A stretch of DNA of 64,000 nucleotides, taken from NCBI GenBank assembly GCA_020465985.1, contig JAANYP010002016.1, forward strand, positions 378,282 to 442,281. The letters run 5' to 3'. The translations under genes were made by a program, and so were the position numbers. A model generated the notes under the pieces. It saw only the letters and a list, made by a program, of their open reading frames with translations, did no database searches and was not told the origin of the DNA. This document shows positions 9,799 through 21,271 of the stretch, piece after piece; the stretch's first letter is position 1; each line of letters opens with the position of its first letter. The stretch is from Centrapalus pauciflorus (lineage: Eukaryota; Streptophyta; Magnoliopsida; Asterales; Asteraceae).

Positions 9799-10368
9799 GT
9801 ATGGTAACCAGTTGTACGGATCGGATCAAGGCGCGACGTCGTCCAACGAGTGCGGAATCCTCGTAAGATGCTTAACAGATCGATCACGCGCGGAACACGT
9901 AGCCGAACATGATGCTAGCCGATGTAAGAACCGACCCCAGACGGTGTATTGCTCCAGAAACTCTCTGAAAACCATTCTAGCTCGCACGTGCACAATACAA
10001 GCTCTGAAAATCGTATTTTTCTAAGATTACGAAAATAAACTAATTATGCTCTAATTAAATCACTTAAGTTCGTTAGGCCCAAGCCGAGGAACTTAGTTAA
10101 GTTCAAGCCCAATACCCTATGAACTTAGGCTACCTAAGTTCGTATGGTGTGACTTAAGCTCGTGGCTTTAGCCTTTAGATCTTATTTTCACATTCAAGAA
10201 CTTATCTTTACATTCAAGAACTTAACTTTACATTCAAGAACTTAACATGCAAATGTAGACATCAAATACGATCAAACACACATGACTTGTATTAATAAAG
10301 CCTCATCTATTACATTTGACTATCTATTACATATCTAGACTGCTATCGTCACACAGGGTGTACCAACA
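9799..10368 (-). repeat. Element D 3' LTR
   Basis: About 570 bp from TGTATGGT to TACCAACA, bounded on the inside by the PPT. It holds three copies of an 18-bp unit (acattcaagaacttatctt) at about 10190-10250. The left end is less certain because the start word differs from the usual TGTAAGGTC. Confidence 0.75.
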
Positions 10369-10394
10369 GACTCCCTCTTGACGATAGATTCTAG
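10335..10394. other. Inverted repeat enclosing the LTR/PPT junction of element D
   Basis: The left arm (LTR side) is CTAGA (10335-10339) and CTATCGTCA (10343-10351). The right arm is TGACGATAG (10379-10387) and TCTAG (10390-10394). That gives 9 + 5 paired bases around a small internal loop. The 27-nt apical loop (10352-10378) contains the LTR edge at 10368/10369 and the PPT GAGGGAGTC. Confidence 0.82.
10369..10378 (-). promoter_or_regulatory. Element D polypurine tract
   Basis: The minus strand reads AGAGGGAGTC directly before the LTR. It is interrupted by pyrimidines compared with the AAGGGGGAGTC of element H. Confidence 0.75.
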
Positions 10395-10405
10395 TTAGAT
10401 ATTCA

Positions 10406-12782
10406 TCAGTCTATAGAACTAGGCTTACTTAAATTACTACATGCATGGAGTCCCTGCTCAACACTAACTTTGACAACCTTCTGATACTTCCTGCCTTCAG
10501 ATATCAAATGCTCATTAAAAGAAATTTCCTTACCATGAAGTTTAAGCAGGTCATCTTTAGATAGGTTGACAAGGTGCAAAGGATCATATACTCTAAAAAT
10601 TACCTTCTCCTCTTGATCTTCCATCACAGCCTCACCTGTCTCATCATCAACGTACCACCACATCAAATTATTCAAATCTTCTTGTGGCATACTCTTTAGT
10701 GGGACCTTCGTTCGGCACTTAACAGGCTTGTAATACATTTTTATCCATGGCCTGTCAGTTAGTGTATCTATTCTCGTCTTGTCCATTACTCGCTTGCCTA
10801 TTCTCGGATTAAGCCTTACAAAATTTTCTAGACCGACCTTCCCTTTTGATGATCTTAGCAATGACTTCAGCATAGGGGTCATCTCCAATGTTGATCATCT
10901 CCTTCCAGGCTGAGGCTTTTATTTCACACTTGGGCAAAGAATTGAAGTCTTCCAACCTTCTTCATGGACTTGGCATTTTCATTTTCTCTTTCATAGACAA
11001 GTCCTTCTTTTTCTCTTCCACCCTGAACCATAGTTTTCTATTTTCTTCTCTTGTAAGTTCCCTATCAAGCATTTCTGATTCTGATTCAACATTTAGTGTA
11101 GACTTAAGCACTTCCATGCCTATCATGCTCTGATTTTCATTTGTATATACCTCTGTGATAGGTTACTTCTCTATTACTATCTCATCAGCCCCATCCTCTT
11201 CATCAATCACTATTTCATCATCTGACTTCCAATGGGAACACCTTCAGGAATGAATTCACCTTCCTCAAGCCCTTCCAGATCTAAATCATCTTCAAAATCA
11301 AAAATTACATGCTCTTCATCCAATCCGGCCAAGGCTCCAATAATTTCATCTTGAACACTTATGAAGCTTTGGGAGCCTTGCCTTTATCTTTTTCTAAGCC
11401 TGAGCCTGATGATCCAGGCTCCCTCTGCAGATCAGTTTGCTGAGCAGTCTGTTGAGAAGGATCTGGTAGCTCACTGTCCTTTTGTTGTGCACTGGGGTCA
11501 CCTCCTTCATCCTCTCTCCTACTCCCCCTCAATTCATCTCCCTTACAACTCTCCCCTAGGCTGCATGACGTTTTAAGATTTGCGCCATAAGGGTCTGAAG
11601 AGTTGTTATTTGATTTTGCTAGACAGTCATAGTCTGTTAAAGATAGGCATTCTGCTGATCAAACTGTGTGTTGTGCGGTTGAACCTCGGTGACTGCCCTG
11701 GTGAGTTGGAGAATTTGGACTGATTGGAAGTCGACTTTAGCTCTTAATTGTGAAAAGATTTGGTCTTTTGTTAGGCAGTTCAAAAATATCATTAATCAGC
11801 TCCTCAGTAATATTTTCTTGAGGTGCTTCGCCTTATGCAAAAATCTCCTCCAATGTCTATTGAATCGCATCAGCCTGAGCTGCCGCTCTCGTTCATGGTG
11901 GAGGTTGTGCTTAAGCAACCGGTGCCTGAACCGGAGCCAGTTGTTGAGGCTCATCAACTTCCCAGTCTTCGGCATTTGGTGCCACAAACCCCGGATCTAT
12001 GATGGCTCCAAACAGAGGAGTCATTTGGGGCCTAACCTACTCCACCCTCCTCGAGTTATGCGATTGGCAATCAACAAAAATTCGTTTATCAATTGCTACT
12101 ACTACCACTTCTTCTGGCAGTTGTGGATGATTTGGCAGAAAGTGCCTTATGATCAACATCACAAATCGTGGATACATCAAAAATTGTTCACGTGCGGGAG
12201 CAGTGATCTGGTGGACAAACTCCCCAAAGAAAAAGCCCGAGAAGCTGAACAACATGTTGTAGATTAACGAGATCATCCTTAATTGAAGCTTGGATATCAT
12301 CGTATCAAATCCAACTTTCTTTGGCGCAAAATACCCCTGCATGACATGCATCAAATATCTCCGTTGGCCTATTATGCCCCTTTTCATGTAAGATGCTTTG
12401 GCCAGATCTTGAGCATAACCCATATGTTGAAAGGCCGCTTGCCTTATAGTTGCCGAAAAATCTATCCGTCCATCTTCTTGATCGGTCGTACCCAACTGAA
12501 GAATTGTCCTTAGATTATCTGCTGTAAACGAGATCGGTTGTCCATTGACCGTAGCCCTCAAAAACGGAGGTAGACTGAACTGTCGACATGTAGGGATGAC
12601 CTGAACTGATGGATGTATTGTAGTATTTGAATAGAACTGTGTGAGAGTGCATACGCGACTCTAGATCGAGACAGGAACTCCAAAATCTGTCTGTAAGGCT
12701 GCGCCTCTGCTGCTAGAAGGTCTATCGTCATTATCATATTATGCTTGTTGTAAAAAGCACGATCAGCCATTCCTACACACAC
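10406..12782 (-). pseudogene. Element D ORF3 (env-position ORF), degenerate
   Basis: A protein of unknown function coded between pol and the 3' LTR. The N-terminal domain begins ADRAFYNKHNMIMTIDLLA at about 12770 and continues through ILQLGTTDQEDG, KRGIIGQRRYLMHV, FSGFFFGEFVHQI and YPRFVMLIIRHFL (to about 12040). A Pro/Gln/Val-rich linker, a coiled coil near 11640-11700, an acidic part near 11150-11340, and a C-terminal domain (10888-10406: TDRPWIKMYYKPVKC, VIFRVYDPLHLVNLSKDDL) follow. Several frame changes occur between 12040 and 10890. The N-terminal pattern resembles a domain common beside Asteraceae copia pol genes, sometimes labelled longin-like in automated annotation. I would not rely on that label. 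Confidence 0.7.
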
Positions 12783-13994
12783 AACAAACAGTTAAAATGT
12801 TAAAAATCAAATTTGGAAAAAATTCTTAAGTCATTCGAACTTGATTAAGTTCGAACGAACTTAATCACCTTCGAACATACTTAAGATTCAAGAAAACAGG
12901 TCCTTCGAACTTACTTAAGTTTGAACAGTCTTATGACCTTCGAACTTATTTAAATTCGAGAAACTCCTTCGATCTTGTCATTATTCGAACTTGAAGATAT
13001 TTAATTAAGTTTGAATCGCTGTCAAGTTCGATACTTGTAGAACAAGTTTGAAGTCGGCAAGTTTATTCATGATTAATATTAATAGGTTCTAATCAGGTTT
13101 ATTCATGATTAATTTTATGTTCCATAACCTAAAACTTCGTGATTTAAACCACCTAGTTTTTAGTTACTTTAAGCTCAAAATATTCGAAGTTTACACCATT
13201 AAATCAGTTCGAATCATCACTTACTTAGTGATTTATGATACGAAACAACTAAGTTCGAGTGTATGTTCGAGGGAATGTGGAAATCTTTGAGGAACAGTTA
13301 TCAATTTTGAGAAAAACGACAAGTTCGAAGTCGCACAAATAAGTTCCAGATCGCCTTTGTAAGTTCATGAGGATTAAATTCGTATGTAGGTGAATTGAAT
13401 GAACATTGTTGACCTATTTGTATCCTCACTGTGCTTCGAACTTACTCAAATATGTTCAAATTGATCCTAAGTTCATTTGAAACTTCGAACTTAGGTCAAG
13501 TTTGAATTTAACTGAAAATTTTGAAAACCTCGAAAATTTTCCAACTTTTACAATTTTTGCAACCTTTTTACTTTTTACGAAACTTTCTCAACTTTATGAA
13601 ACCATTTCACACTAAGCATATATATTATCATGCAATTTTGTTTTTCCAACTTAAGATGCATCCTATTAAATGACCTCAAAACTATTTATTTAAAAAAAAC
13701 TAAAATAAAATAAAATTAAAATTAAAATTAACTAAAAAAGAAATTAAATTGCAATAATTTAAAAATAAAAATACACCAACTGAATATTTTTGCGAGATAG
13801 TAAAAGAAGGTTCTATCAGATAGCGGTGTCAACGAACTTTCAGTGTTACATTTTCACGCTTTGGAATTTTTTTATTCCTTTGATGTTTGTTGTAACATAC
13901 ACACCAAATCGATGTCGGTATCTTTGTCCATTTAAACACCCAACACATAGGATTTTCCTTTGGCCTTTTTAAAAGGCCAACGTCGGAAACAGTT
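12783..13994 (-). other. Element D spacer, left part
   Basis: Noncoding and AT-rich, with many TTCGAA(C) words (about 12835-13500), then the conserved cacactaagca...atgcatcct stretch near 13605-13670. No credible ORF. It continues at 17294 beyond element E. Confidence 0.7.
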
Positions 13995-13999
13995 TTGTA

Positions 14000-14566
14000 G
14001 GTAAGGTCGCCTTCCTACGGATCCTATCTTGACGCGACACCTGCCAACGAGTGCGAAATCCTCGTTAGCGGCTTGACGGATAGACCACGCACACGAAACA
14101 CGGAGACACACACTGTGACAGACGAACAACGAAATGTCCCGACACGTGATTCTCTCCAAAAACAAACTCTCTGATACTTGCAAGTTCGAGATCGCCTTTG
14201 CTAATTGCTCTGATAAACTTCTGCAAAAGTCCCATAATTAATCGAATTAACCCTTAATTATAACACCCAGTTCGAATTTTCCTAGGACAAGTTCGAATAA
14301 GCCGAAGGCCTTTCGAACTTGTCCTCTACAAATTCGAATCTTAGGCTTCAAACTTATGTTTGAACTTATGTTTGAACTTTTCTTTGAACTTATGTTTGAA
14401 CTTATTGTAACACATTACACCAAGTTCAAACATACAAACAATCAATATCAAACATATATAATCAAACATATATCAAACACTTGTTAATTATGCAATAGCA
14501 ATCAAATTGACTTTTACAAAATATGTCTATAATTAGATTGCTATCGTCACACAGGGTGCACTAACA
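14000..14566 (-). repeat. Element E left LTR
   Basis: 567 bp. The first base is G instead of the expected T (GGTAAGGTCGCC), directly after TTGTA. It ends GTGCACTAACA. It contains 12-bp units of the tttgaacttatg type near 14350-14400. Confidence 0.85.
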
Positions 14567-14616
14567 TTGTATTTACATACAACAAAGTGTCTTAGTTTGT
14601 CTTAGAGTTCCTCTTA
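14567..14616. repeat. 50-bp copy of the right flank of element E
   Basis: Identical base for base to 17289-17338, which is D spacer sequence outside the right LTR. Directly after ctctta it switches to gag coding sequence (aggattcaatttg). Confidence 0.95.
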
Positions 14617-16117
14617 AGGATTCAATTTGAGCAGTTAGATTACTATGTGTTTCTAGAACCAGATTTAATCTATCATTAGAAGTAGTACACAAATCACGAA
14701 ATGTAGAAAAGTTCAGAATTACCTTTGCGTGATCTAATTCCACGTTTGCTATTTGTGCAGCAAACTCTAGAATAGTCTGATTGTCTGACTTTTCGACAAA
14801 CACAGGACTTGTATCATTCTGGTGTCTGTCTTCTATTTCTTCCTCTGCTTTGTTACTTCCAGTCTCTGTGACTTCAGCCATGAAGGCTCTAACGTTAGAC
14901 TCTGGGTGAGAACTCCAATCGTATGTCCCATCAAGCTGTCTGTCTGATGATACGTTGGTTTACAGACCAGCGATGTTCGCTTGATTCCCCTAACTACTCG
15001 GCTGATATCTCCACTGAGATTGATTATGGTAGTTCTCAATTTAGGTCTTTGATACTCTCGAGCAAAATGTCCTAACCCCTGGCAGTTGTAGCACTTAACT
15101 TTGGAATTTGTCGAATCCAATCTTATTATTACTAGCGTTCAGATTTCTGCCCGTCCGTTTTATGAACCTCTTGACTCTCTGAGTCACCATGGCCATTTGC
15201 CATTGAAGATCCATTTCTTCCAAGTCATCAGGATCTACCTGATCATACTCTTCTTCCCATAGTGCAGGATCGTTGATTTTCCCTTGAACACAATTGTCGT
15301 ACCCAGCGAATAATGAAGCCAAAAGATTTAGGTGATTTTCATCTTATTTTGCGCTCATTGGCATCTTTGTGTATCCTTGAGATGTAGATGTTGAGAAAGT
15401 TGGTTTTTCTTCCGGTTTCGAGAACCCTAAGAAAGCCCGGCTTCCTGAGTCTTCCACTTCTACTGGAGTCGACGTTTCGCCCGTATAGATAGCTGTAGCT
15501 GTCTTGAGATCAGTTGCAGCTGAAGGTTTGGACTTCCCAAAATACATGTCCGGATCCTGTACCTCGTCATATTGTCGTTCCTTCTTCAACAAATGAAAGT
15601 TATAGGCCCTCAGCGTTCCTATGACTCCTTCTAGAGTTAGAGTCTCAAATTTATCTTCATGATGCTTTATCAGCGCTACGTACATCTCCCATTTTGCTGG
15701 TAAAGCATCTAGAATTTTCTCAATCTTGTCTAATTAACGATACTCGACATCGTGATTGTCTAACTCGAGTGCATCCCACAACCCTTTCGCAGTTTGTTGA
15801 TTTGTGAATGTGTGCAAGATCTCCTGAGGTAATGCCATTCCAATAATCGAGAATGCTCGGTTCTCGGCCTCATATAGTTTCTTGTCATCCTCCTTCATCA
15901 TTTGATATGATAAGACTCTTTGACGGCCTTCAACTTCTGTTGTAGGTGGGAAATATCCTTCGTCGATACATATCCACATCCTCATATTGTTGAATCGAGC
16001 AAAGTCGGCGAATCTATCCATCCACCAATAATAGTCTTCCAACTTCATCAGCTTGGGTGGTGAATTCGCCTTCCCGACTTCATGGTCAATTTCAATAAAC
16101 TTTTGTAAACTTGTCAT
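14617..16117 (-). pseudogene. gag: Element E gag, truncated, with internal deletion
   Basis: It starts MTSLQKFIEIDHEVGKANS at 16117 and ends abruptly in the coiled-coil part (HSNLTAQIESL) at the 14616 junction. Between GLWDALE and LDNHDVEYR about 45 residues present in the N gag are missing, a 135-bp in-frame deletion with short CTC homology at the ends (near 15757). Stops follow at HDVEYR and elsewhere. The knuckle reads CYNCQGLGHFAREY at about 15088-15047, so the fourth zinc ligand is lost. No pol follows, because the unit ends in the flank copy. Confidence 0.8.
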
Positions 16118-16685
16118 TTTTTCTTAATCTTTTTGAATTAAAACTTAATTAATTTAATTTGAAATTAATTTAAATCAACCCTTTCGAACTTGTATAAATT
16201 TGAATTTGATTAATATTAAATTCGTTTGAAATTAAATTCGAAATTAAGTTTGAATTCAAACAAATTTGAAAAGATGACAATTTCGAAGATTAGGCTAAGT
16301 TCGAATATAAGTAATTTCGAAGAGGAGCAAATTCGAATTAATCAATTCGAATCAAACCCTAAAATAATTTCGAAAGGAGCGTATTTTCTGACAAATTCAA
16401 ATTTTTGACAAAATTCGAACAAACCCTAATACCCGCTTATTTTCGAGCGCCGCATGTTCGATAAACGGCGAAAAGGTCGATTTTTTCAACTTTTCAGTTT
16501 AAACCAAATTTTTTAGGATTAAAAACTATGATTTCGTCTAAAATAATGAACTAATATGAACTTTTTCCCATTTTGTTGCTTGTATTACTTGATAATCTAT
16601 CCAGAAAGTGTTTTGTCCGTCCAAAAACGTCAAATACCACAGATGTTGCTTGTTAACACTAAGAACACCACGAACACCCTAATGG
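16118..16685 (-). other. Element E leader
   Basis: Untranslated, AT-rich, with TTCGAA/ATTCGAA words between about 16175 and 16460. Nothing else seen. Confidence 0.6.
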
Positions 16686-16696
16686 CTCTGATACCA
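16686..16696 (-). promoter_or_regulatory. Element E primer-binding site
   Basis: The minus strand reads TGGTATCAGAG two bases from the 5' LTR, a perfect match to the initiator tRNA-Met type. Confidence 0.92.
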
Positions 16697-16698
16697 CT

Positions 16699-17288
16699 TG
16701 TAAGGTCGCCTTCCTACGAATCCTATCTTTACGCGACACCTACCAATCAGTGCGGAATCCTCGTTTGCGGCTTGACGGATAGACCACAAACACGAAACAC
16801 GGAGACACACACTGTGATAGACGAACAACGGAACGTCCCGACACGTGATTCTCTCCAAGAACAAACTCTCTGATACTTGCAAGTTCGAGATCGCCTTTGC
16901 TAATTGCTCTGATAAACTTATGCAAAAGTCCCATAATTAATCGAATTAACCCTTAATTATAACACCCAGTTCGAATTTTCCTAGGACAAGTTCGAAAAAG
17001 CCCAAGGCCTTTCGAACTTGTCCGCTACAAATTTGAATCTTAGGTTGCAAACTTATGTTTGAACTAATCTTTGAACTTAGGTTTGAACTTATCTTCGAAT
17101 TTATGTTTGAACTTATTGTAACACATTACACCAAGTTCAAACATACAAACAATCAATATCAAACATATAAAATCAAACATATAACAAACATATATCAAAC
17201 ACTTGTTAATTATGCAATAGCAATCAAATTGACTTTTACAAAATATGTCTATACTTAGATTGCTATCGTCACACAGGGTGCACTAACA
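16699..17288 (-). repeat. Element E 5' LTR
   Basis: 590 bp, TGTAAGGTC...GCACTAACA, followed by the TSD TTGTA. On the minus strand GTTATAATTAAGG near 16950 is a candidate TATA region. Confidence 0.88.
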
Positions 17289-17925
17289 TTGTATTTACAT
17301 ACAACAAAGTGTCTTAGTTTGTCTTAGAGTTCCTCTTATGTTAGCATGACAGTGGTGACATGTCTTTACTCACCAACAACAAAGAGACATATCTTGCTAG
17401 TTTAAGTCAAAACAACGGTGACAGGTCTGTACTAACGTAAAACAAAGCGACTTGTTTTTCTTTGTTTAAGATGTATTTTGATGAATCTATACATCCCCCA
17501 GATTAATTTCCATACCTCATTAATAGACATTGTCTGTATACCTTTAACATAGAAATTAATACCTTTTGGTCATACATCTAAGTTAGATACACATATGAAA
17601 TTTCCTTTATTATTTTATTAGCTCTTAGGAAATCCTTCATGTATTATGCCTACCAACATATCAAACAAGAATATGTATTTTACTTAGAGTTTATAGTGCA
17701 TTATGTGTGAAAGTTTAACACTTAGAGTTTGTTAGACTGTGCTAAATTTCGTCACTTTGAACCTAAGATTCTAAGACTTCTCTCATTTTCCAATATTCTC
17801 TTTTTTTGAATTTTTTGTGGTTTTCTCTCTTTCTTTTTTCTTGTTTTTCATTTTTAAGTACAGTAACTAAAAAAATAAACTAATAACTTAAAAACTTTTA
17901 AAAAGAAAAATCTATTGAGGTCAGG
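17289..17925 (-). other. Element D spacer, right part
   Basis: Continues the spacer from 13994. It holds two further GTGACA-GTCTGTACT-AACAAAGCGAC-type units (about 17361 and 17421) and the cttagagtttgttagactg segment shared with C (9735) and N (53275). Noncoding. Confidence 0.7.
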
Positions 17926-20752
17926 TTACTCCGGATTACGCATTCCATTAAGCTGGAGTATCAACTCAAAACATGATCTATCTAATGCTTTTCGGTAAAG
18001 ATCCGCATTGTTGTCTTCCGTTGGAACTTTTACCTATTTAATCAAGTTTTTCTCAGCACAGTCACGAATAAAATGATGTCCTATTTCTATGTGCTTAGTT
18101 ATGGCAATTGTGGACTGATTGTCTATCCTAATGGGAGTATGAGTATAAGTCAAACCGTAATCCTGTAATTGTTGTTGAATCCACAGAACCTGTGAACAAC
18201 AACTACCAGCAGGTACATACTCGGCCTCACATGTTGATACGGCTACCAAAGTCTGTTCCTTGCATTTCCATGACACCAGTCTCCATCCAATGAACTGAAA
18301 GCCACCCATTATTGACTTTTCTGGTTAAAGCTATACCCTACATAGTATGAATCTGTGTAAGCATCCAATTCCAGATCTCTATCAGCATGATACCAAAGTC
18401 CCAGCTTCGGTTTGGACTTCAGGTCTCTCAGAATCCGCTTCACAACTTTCATGTGCATCTCCTATGGGTTAGCTAGAAACCTGGCACAAATGGAAACAAC
18501 AAACATGGTATCAGGCCTTGAAGAAGTTAAATACATGAGTGACCCAATCATGGCCCGATATAAGGTCGGATCCACATCAGTATCACGTTCTGTACCCGAT
18601 CCGAGATTATGATTGACTTGATTAGGAGTACTGAAGTGTGTCGTAAGCTTTGTTCCTTCCATCCCGAAGCGCTCTAAAATATCAAAGACATACTTCATCT
18701 AATGAATAAACATTCCCTCCTTTCGTTGTTTAACTTGTAAACCGAGAAAGAAGTTCATCTCACCCATCACATACATCTCTAACTTAGACTTCATAACCTT
18801 CTCAAAATCCATGCACGTTTGTTCATTAGATGACCCAAAGATGATATCGTCCACGTAAACTTGTATCAGTATAAAGTCTTCACCTTTCCTCTTGACGAAT
18901 AGTGTATTATCTATTCTCCCTCTCTCAAATCCATTATCTACAAGGTGAGTACATAGTGTCTCGTACCACGCCCTAGGTGCCTGATGTAATCCATACGGAG
19001 CCTTATCAGGTCGAAATACTCTTTCAGGATACTTGCGATCAGTAAACCCTAGCTGTTTCTCGACATACACCAACTCCTTCACTTTTTCGTACAAGAAGAC
19101 ACTCTTGAAGTTTAGTTGGTATACTATGAACCCTTGGAAGAACGTGAATGCTAGAAACAATCGAATAGCCTCAAGCCTCGCCACTGGTGTAAACACTTCG
19201 TTATAGTCTATCCCTTCTTCCTGGTTGAACCCTTTGACCATGAGTCTTGCCTTGTTATGAGTAACTATGACCTGATCGTCCCGTTTGCACTTAAAGACCC
19301 GTTTTGTCCCTATAGCAACTTCTTCTCGAGGCAAAGGCACTAACTCCCACACTTCAAGCTTTCTAAACTGTCAAAGTTCCTCTTACATAGCTTCAACCCA
19401 AGAATTATCCCTCAGAGCCATTTGAACGTTCATTGGCTCTACTTGTGAAATGATACACGAGTATAAACACGTGTGAAATGCCTCAGAGTTGTTGATCATC
19501 GATAACAGCATTGTGTTACTATTCACACTACTCCTAGTTCTCACACCAGCATTCGGATTCCCAGATATGTCCTCTATCGGAAGATCCTTATTTATCCTCG
19601 ATGTTTCGATTGCATCGACCTGAAAATTATCTCCTAAATTTGATCCTATTTTGCCTAAGGGGGGTGTGACTTCAAACGGAACAACATCCTCTCGTGATCA
19701 CTGTCTTCTGAGGCAGAATTATTTGTCTGATTCTCATCCGTAGGCAACAAAGGTTCATTGTTTGCTGGACACCCATCTTCTTTCGTTACATTATCAGATG
19801 TCGTGGGAATGCTTGAATTTGGAAATCCTCAACCCTCGTCGTTAAGACTTAAAGATTAGAAGTCGTTTTCCACAATTATTGCATCACCATTTTGGGGTTC
19901 ATGTGAATAACTAGTTACATCAATGTTAAACACAATTTCAACCGTACCAGTAGTTTTTATTAAAACTCTCTTGTTTGGTGAATTTGGGAAATAACCTAGG
20001 AAGTATTCTTCGTCAGCCTTTTCACCACACTTAGGTTGATGTTTCGTTTTTAATAAAGTACATGGCACCCCAAACGGTTCAAATCCAGTTAATTTGGTGG
20101 TCTTTTATACAGAACTTCATAATAGATTTTGTTTAGTGATTTGACAGTAAGGACTCTGTTTAATACATGACAAGCGGTATTCACTGCCTCCCCTCAAAAC
20201 ATGGTAGGAAGCTTTGAATCCGAGAGCTTTGTCCTTGCTACATCAATGAAAGTCATTTTCTTACGTTTTGCCACACCATTTTGTTGTGGCTCATAAGGTC
20301 CACTAAATTGATGCACTATGCCTTTAGTTATGCAATATACACCAATTACGACATTTTTAAACTCTTTTCTATTATCACTGCTAATACGTTTTACCCTTTT
20401 CCCGTATGAGTTATCGACATCGTCTAAGAACCCAATCGGCGTGCCTTCTGTATCGTCTTTTGTACCTAGAAAGAAAACCCAAGAGAAACGTGAGTAAGCA
20501 TCAGTAATAACTAAACAATACCAACTGCCATATATACTCCTTTTGTTGATTGGACCGAGGAGATCCATATGCAACAAATCAAAGGTGAAAGCGATTGTGT
20601 GACTTCTTATGTTGTTTTCCCTCACTAGCACGGTACACACATGTCTTCAAACTGAAAACTCTTCAATGGAACACCTTGCACAACGCCATTTTTCGTGATG
20701 AAATTCATTTTCCTTAAGTGCAAGTGTGCCATACGTCTGTGCCACAACATAA
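17926..20752 (-). pseudogene. pol: Element D pol (GAG-pre-integrase end, integrase, RT, RNase H), degenerate
   Basis: Read from right: a short GAG-pre-integrase tail (about 20740-20650); the integrase core with ITDAYSRFSWVFF, SSDNRKEF and PYEPQQNGVAKRK (20640-20194), where the second motif has R for the usual G; the C-terminal GYFPNSPNKRV block (about 20000); RT from MWELVPLP (19352) with VTPVARLEAIRLFLAF and an intact YVDDIIFGSS box (about 18850); and RNase H with STCEAEYVPAGSC and GHHFIRDCAEKN. It ends NGMRNPE-stop at 17926. Many frame changes and stops (after NLIK, and in the integrase) make it non-functional. It is cut at about 20742-20752 by the gypsy element F. Confidence 0.85.
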
Positions 20753-21271
20753 TGTAAAATGTGAATGCAAAGACAATAAATGTTAGAATGATAATCTATT
20801 ACTCACAGTGGTTTGTATAGTGATAATTGTCTCTGAATTAATGTTTGTTAGATAACACCACAATGATCTATCAACTCAGTGTAATAGTGATTTAATATCA
20901 GTAATTGCTTAAAACATAGATTCTGAAAATTAAGGGAAACTGAAATGAATTTGGACCACATCCGAATTTCTGATGATCCGAAATCCGGATGGTCTGAGGT
21001 TCATCCTTAGTAATTTATGTTGAGACCACATCCGAATTTCTGATGAAATGTTGATCCGAACATCGGATGAATAGTCGATCTGAATTAGTTTCTAGACTTG
21101 GTGAATTCTGAAATTGTTAGTGGTCCGAACATGATTGAGATCCGGACTTCGGATGAACAATGCCCGAATTCAGATGGTCCGAATTCGGTTCATCCGATCC
21201 GAGTTCATACTTGAATAATTTCCAGAATTTCATTTGGACCATTTGTACATGTTTGTGACTAATAATTATTG
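20753..21271 (-). repeat. Element F 3' LTR fragment
   Basis: Matches 24390-24865 at roughly 90 percent by eye and includes CCGAATT, CGGATG and CATCCGAA words. It joins truncated integrase sequence at about 21272. Confidence 0.75.

Larger units (their letters stand above)
14000..17288 (-). mobile_element. Element E: rearranged LTR - 50-bp flank copy - gag - LTR unit in the D spacer
   Basis: It is flanked by TTGTA at 13995-13999 and 17289-17293. The two LTRs (14000-14566, 16699-17288) look about 93-95 percent alike. Between them the left LTR is not followed by a PPT or ORF3. It is followed by 50 bp identical to the external right flank (14567-14616 = 17289-17338), then by gag running up to the 5' LTR. 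This cannot arise by simple insertion. A solo-LTR allele joined to an intact allele at a TTA microhomology would produce it. Confidence 0.8.
9799..20752 (-). mobile_element. Element D: Sirevirus-like copia (3' LTR, ORF3, spacer, pol), truncated by F
   Basis: Element-sense order from right to left: pol (20750-17926), spacer, ORF3 (12782-10406), PPT, 3' LTR (10368-9799). Gag and the 5' LTR are missing, because pol stops inside the GAG-pre-integrase region at the F junction. The spacer is split by element E with TSD TTGTA. D sits in the spacer of C. All coding parts carry stops or frameshifts. Confidence 0.8.
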
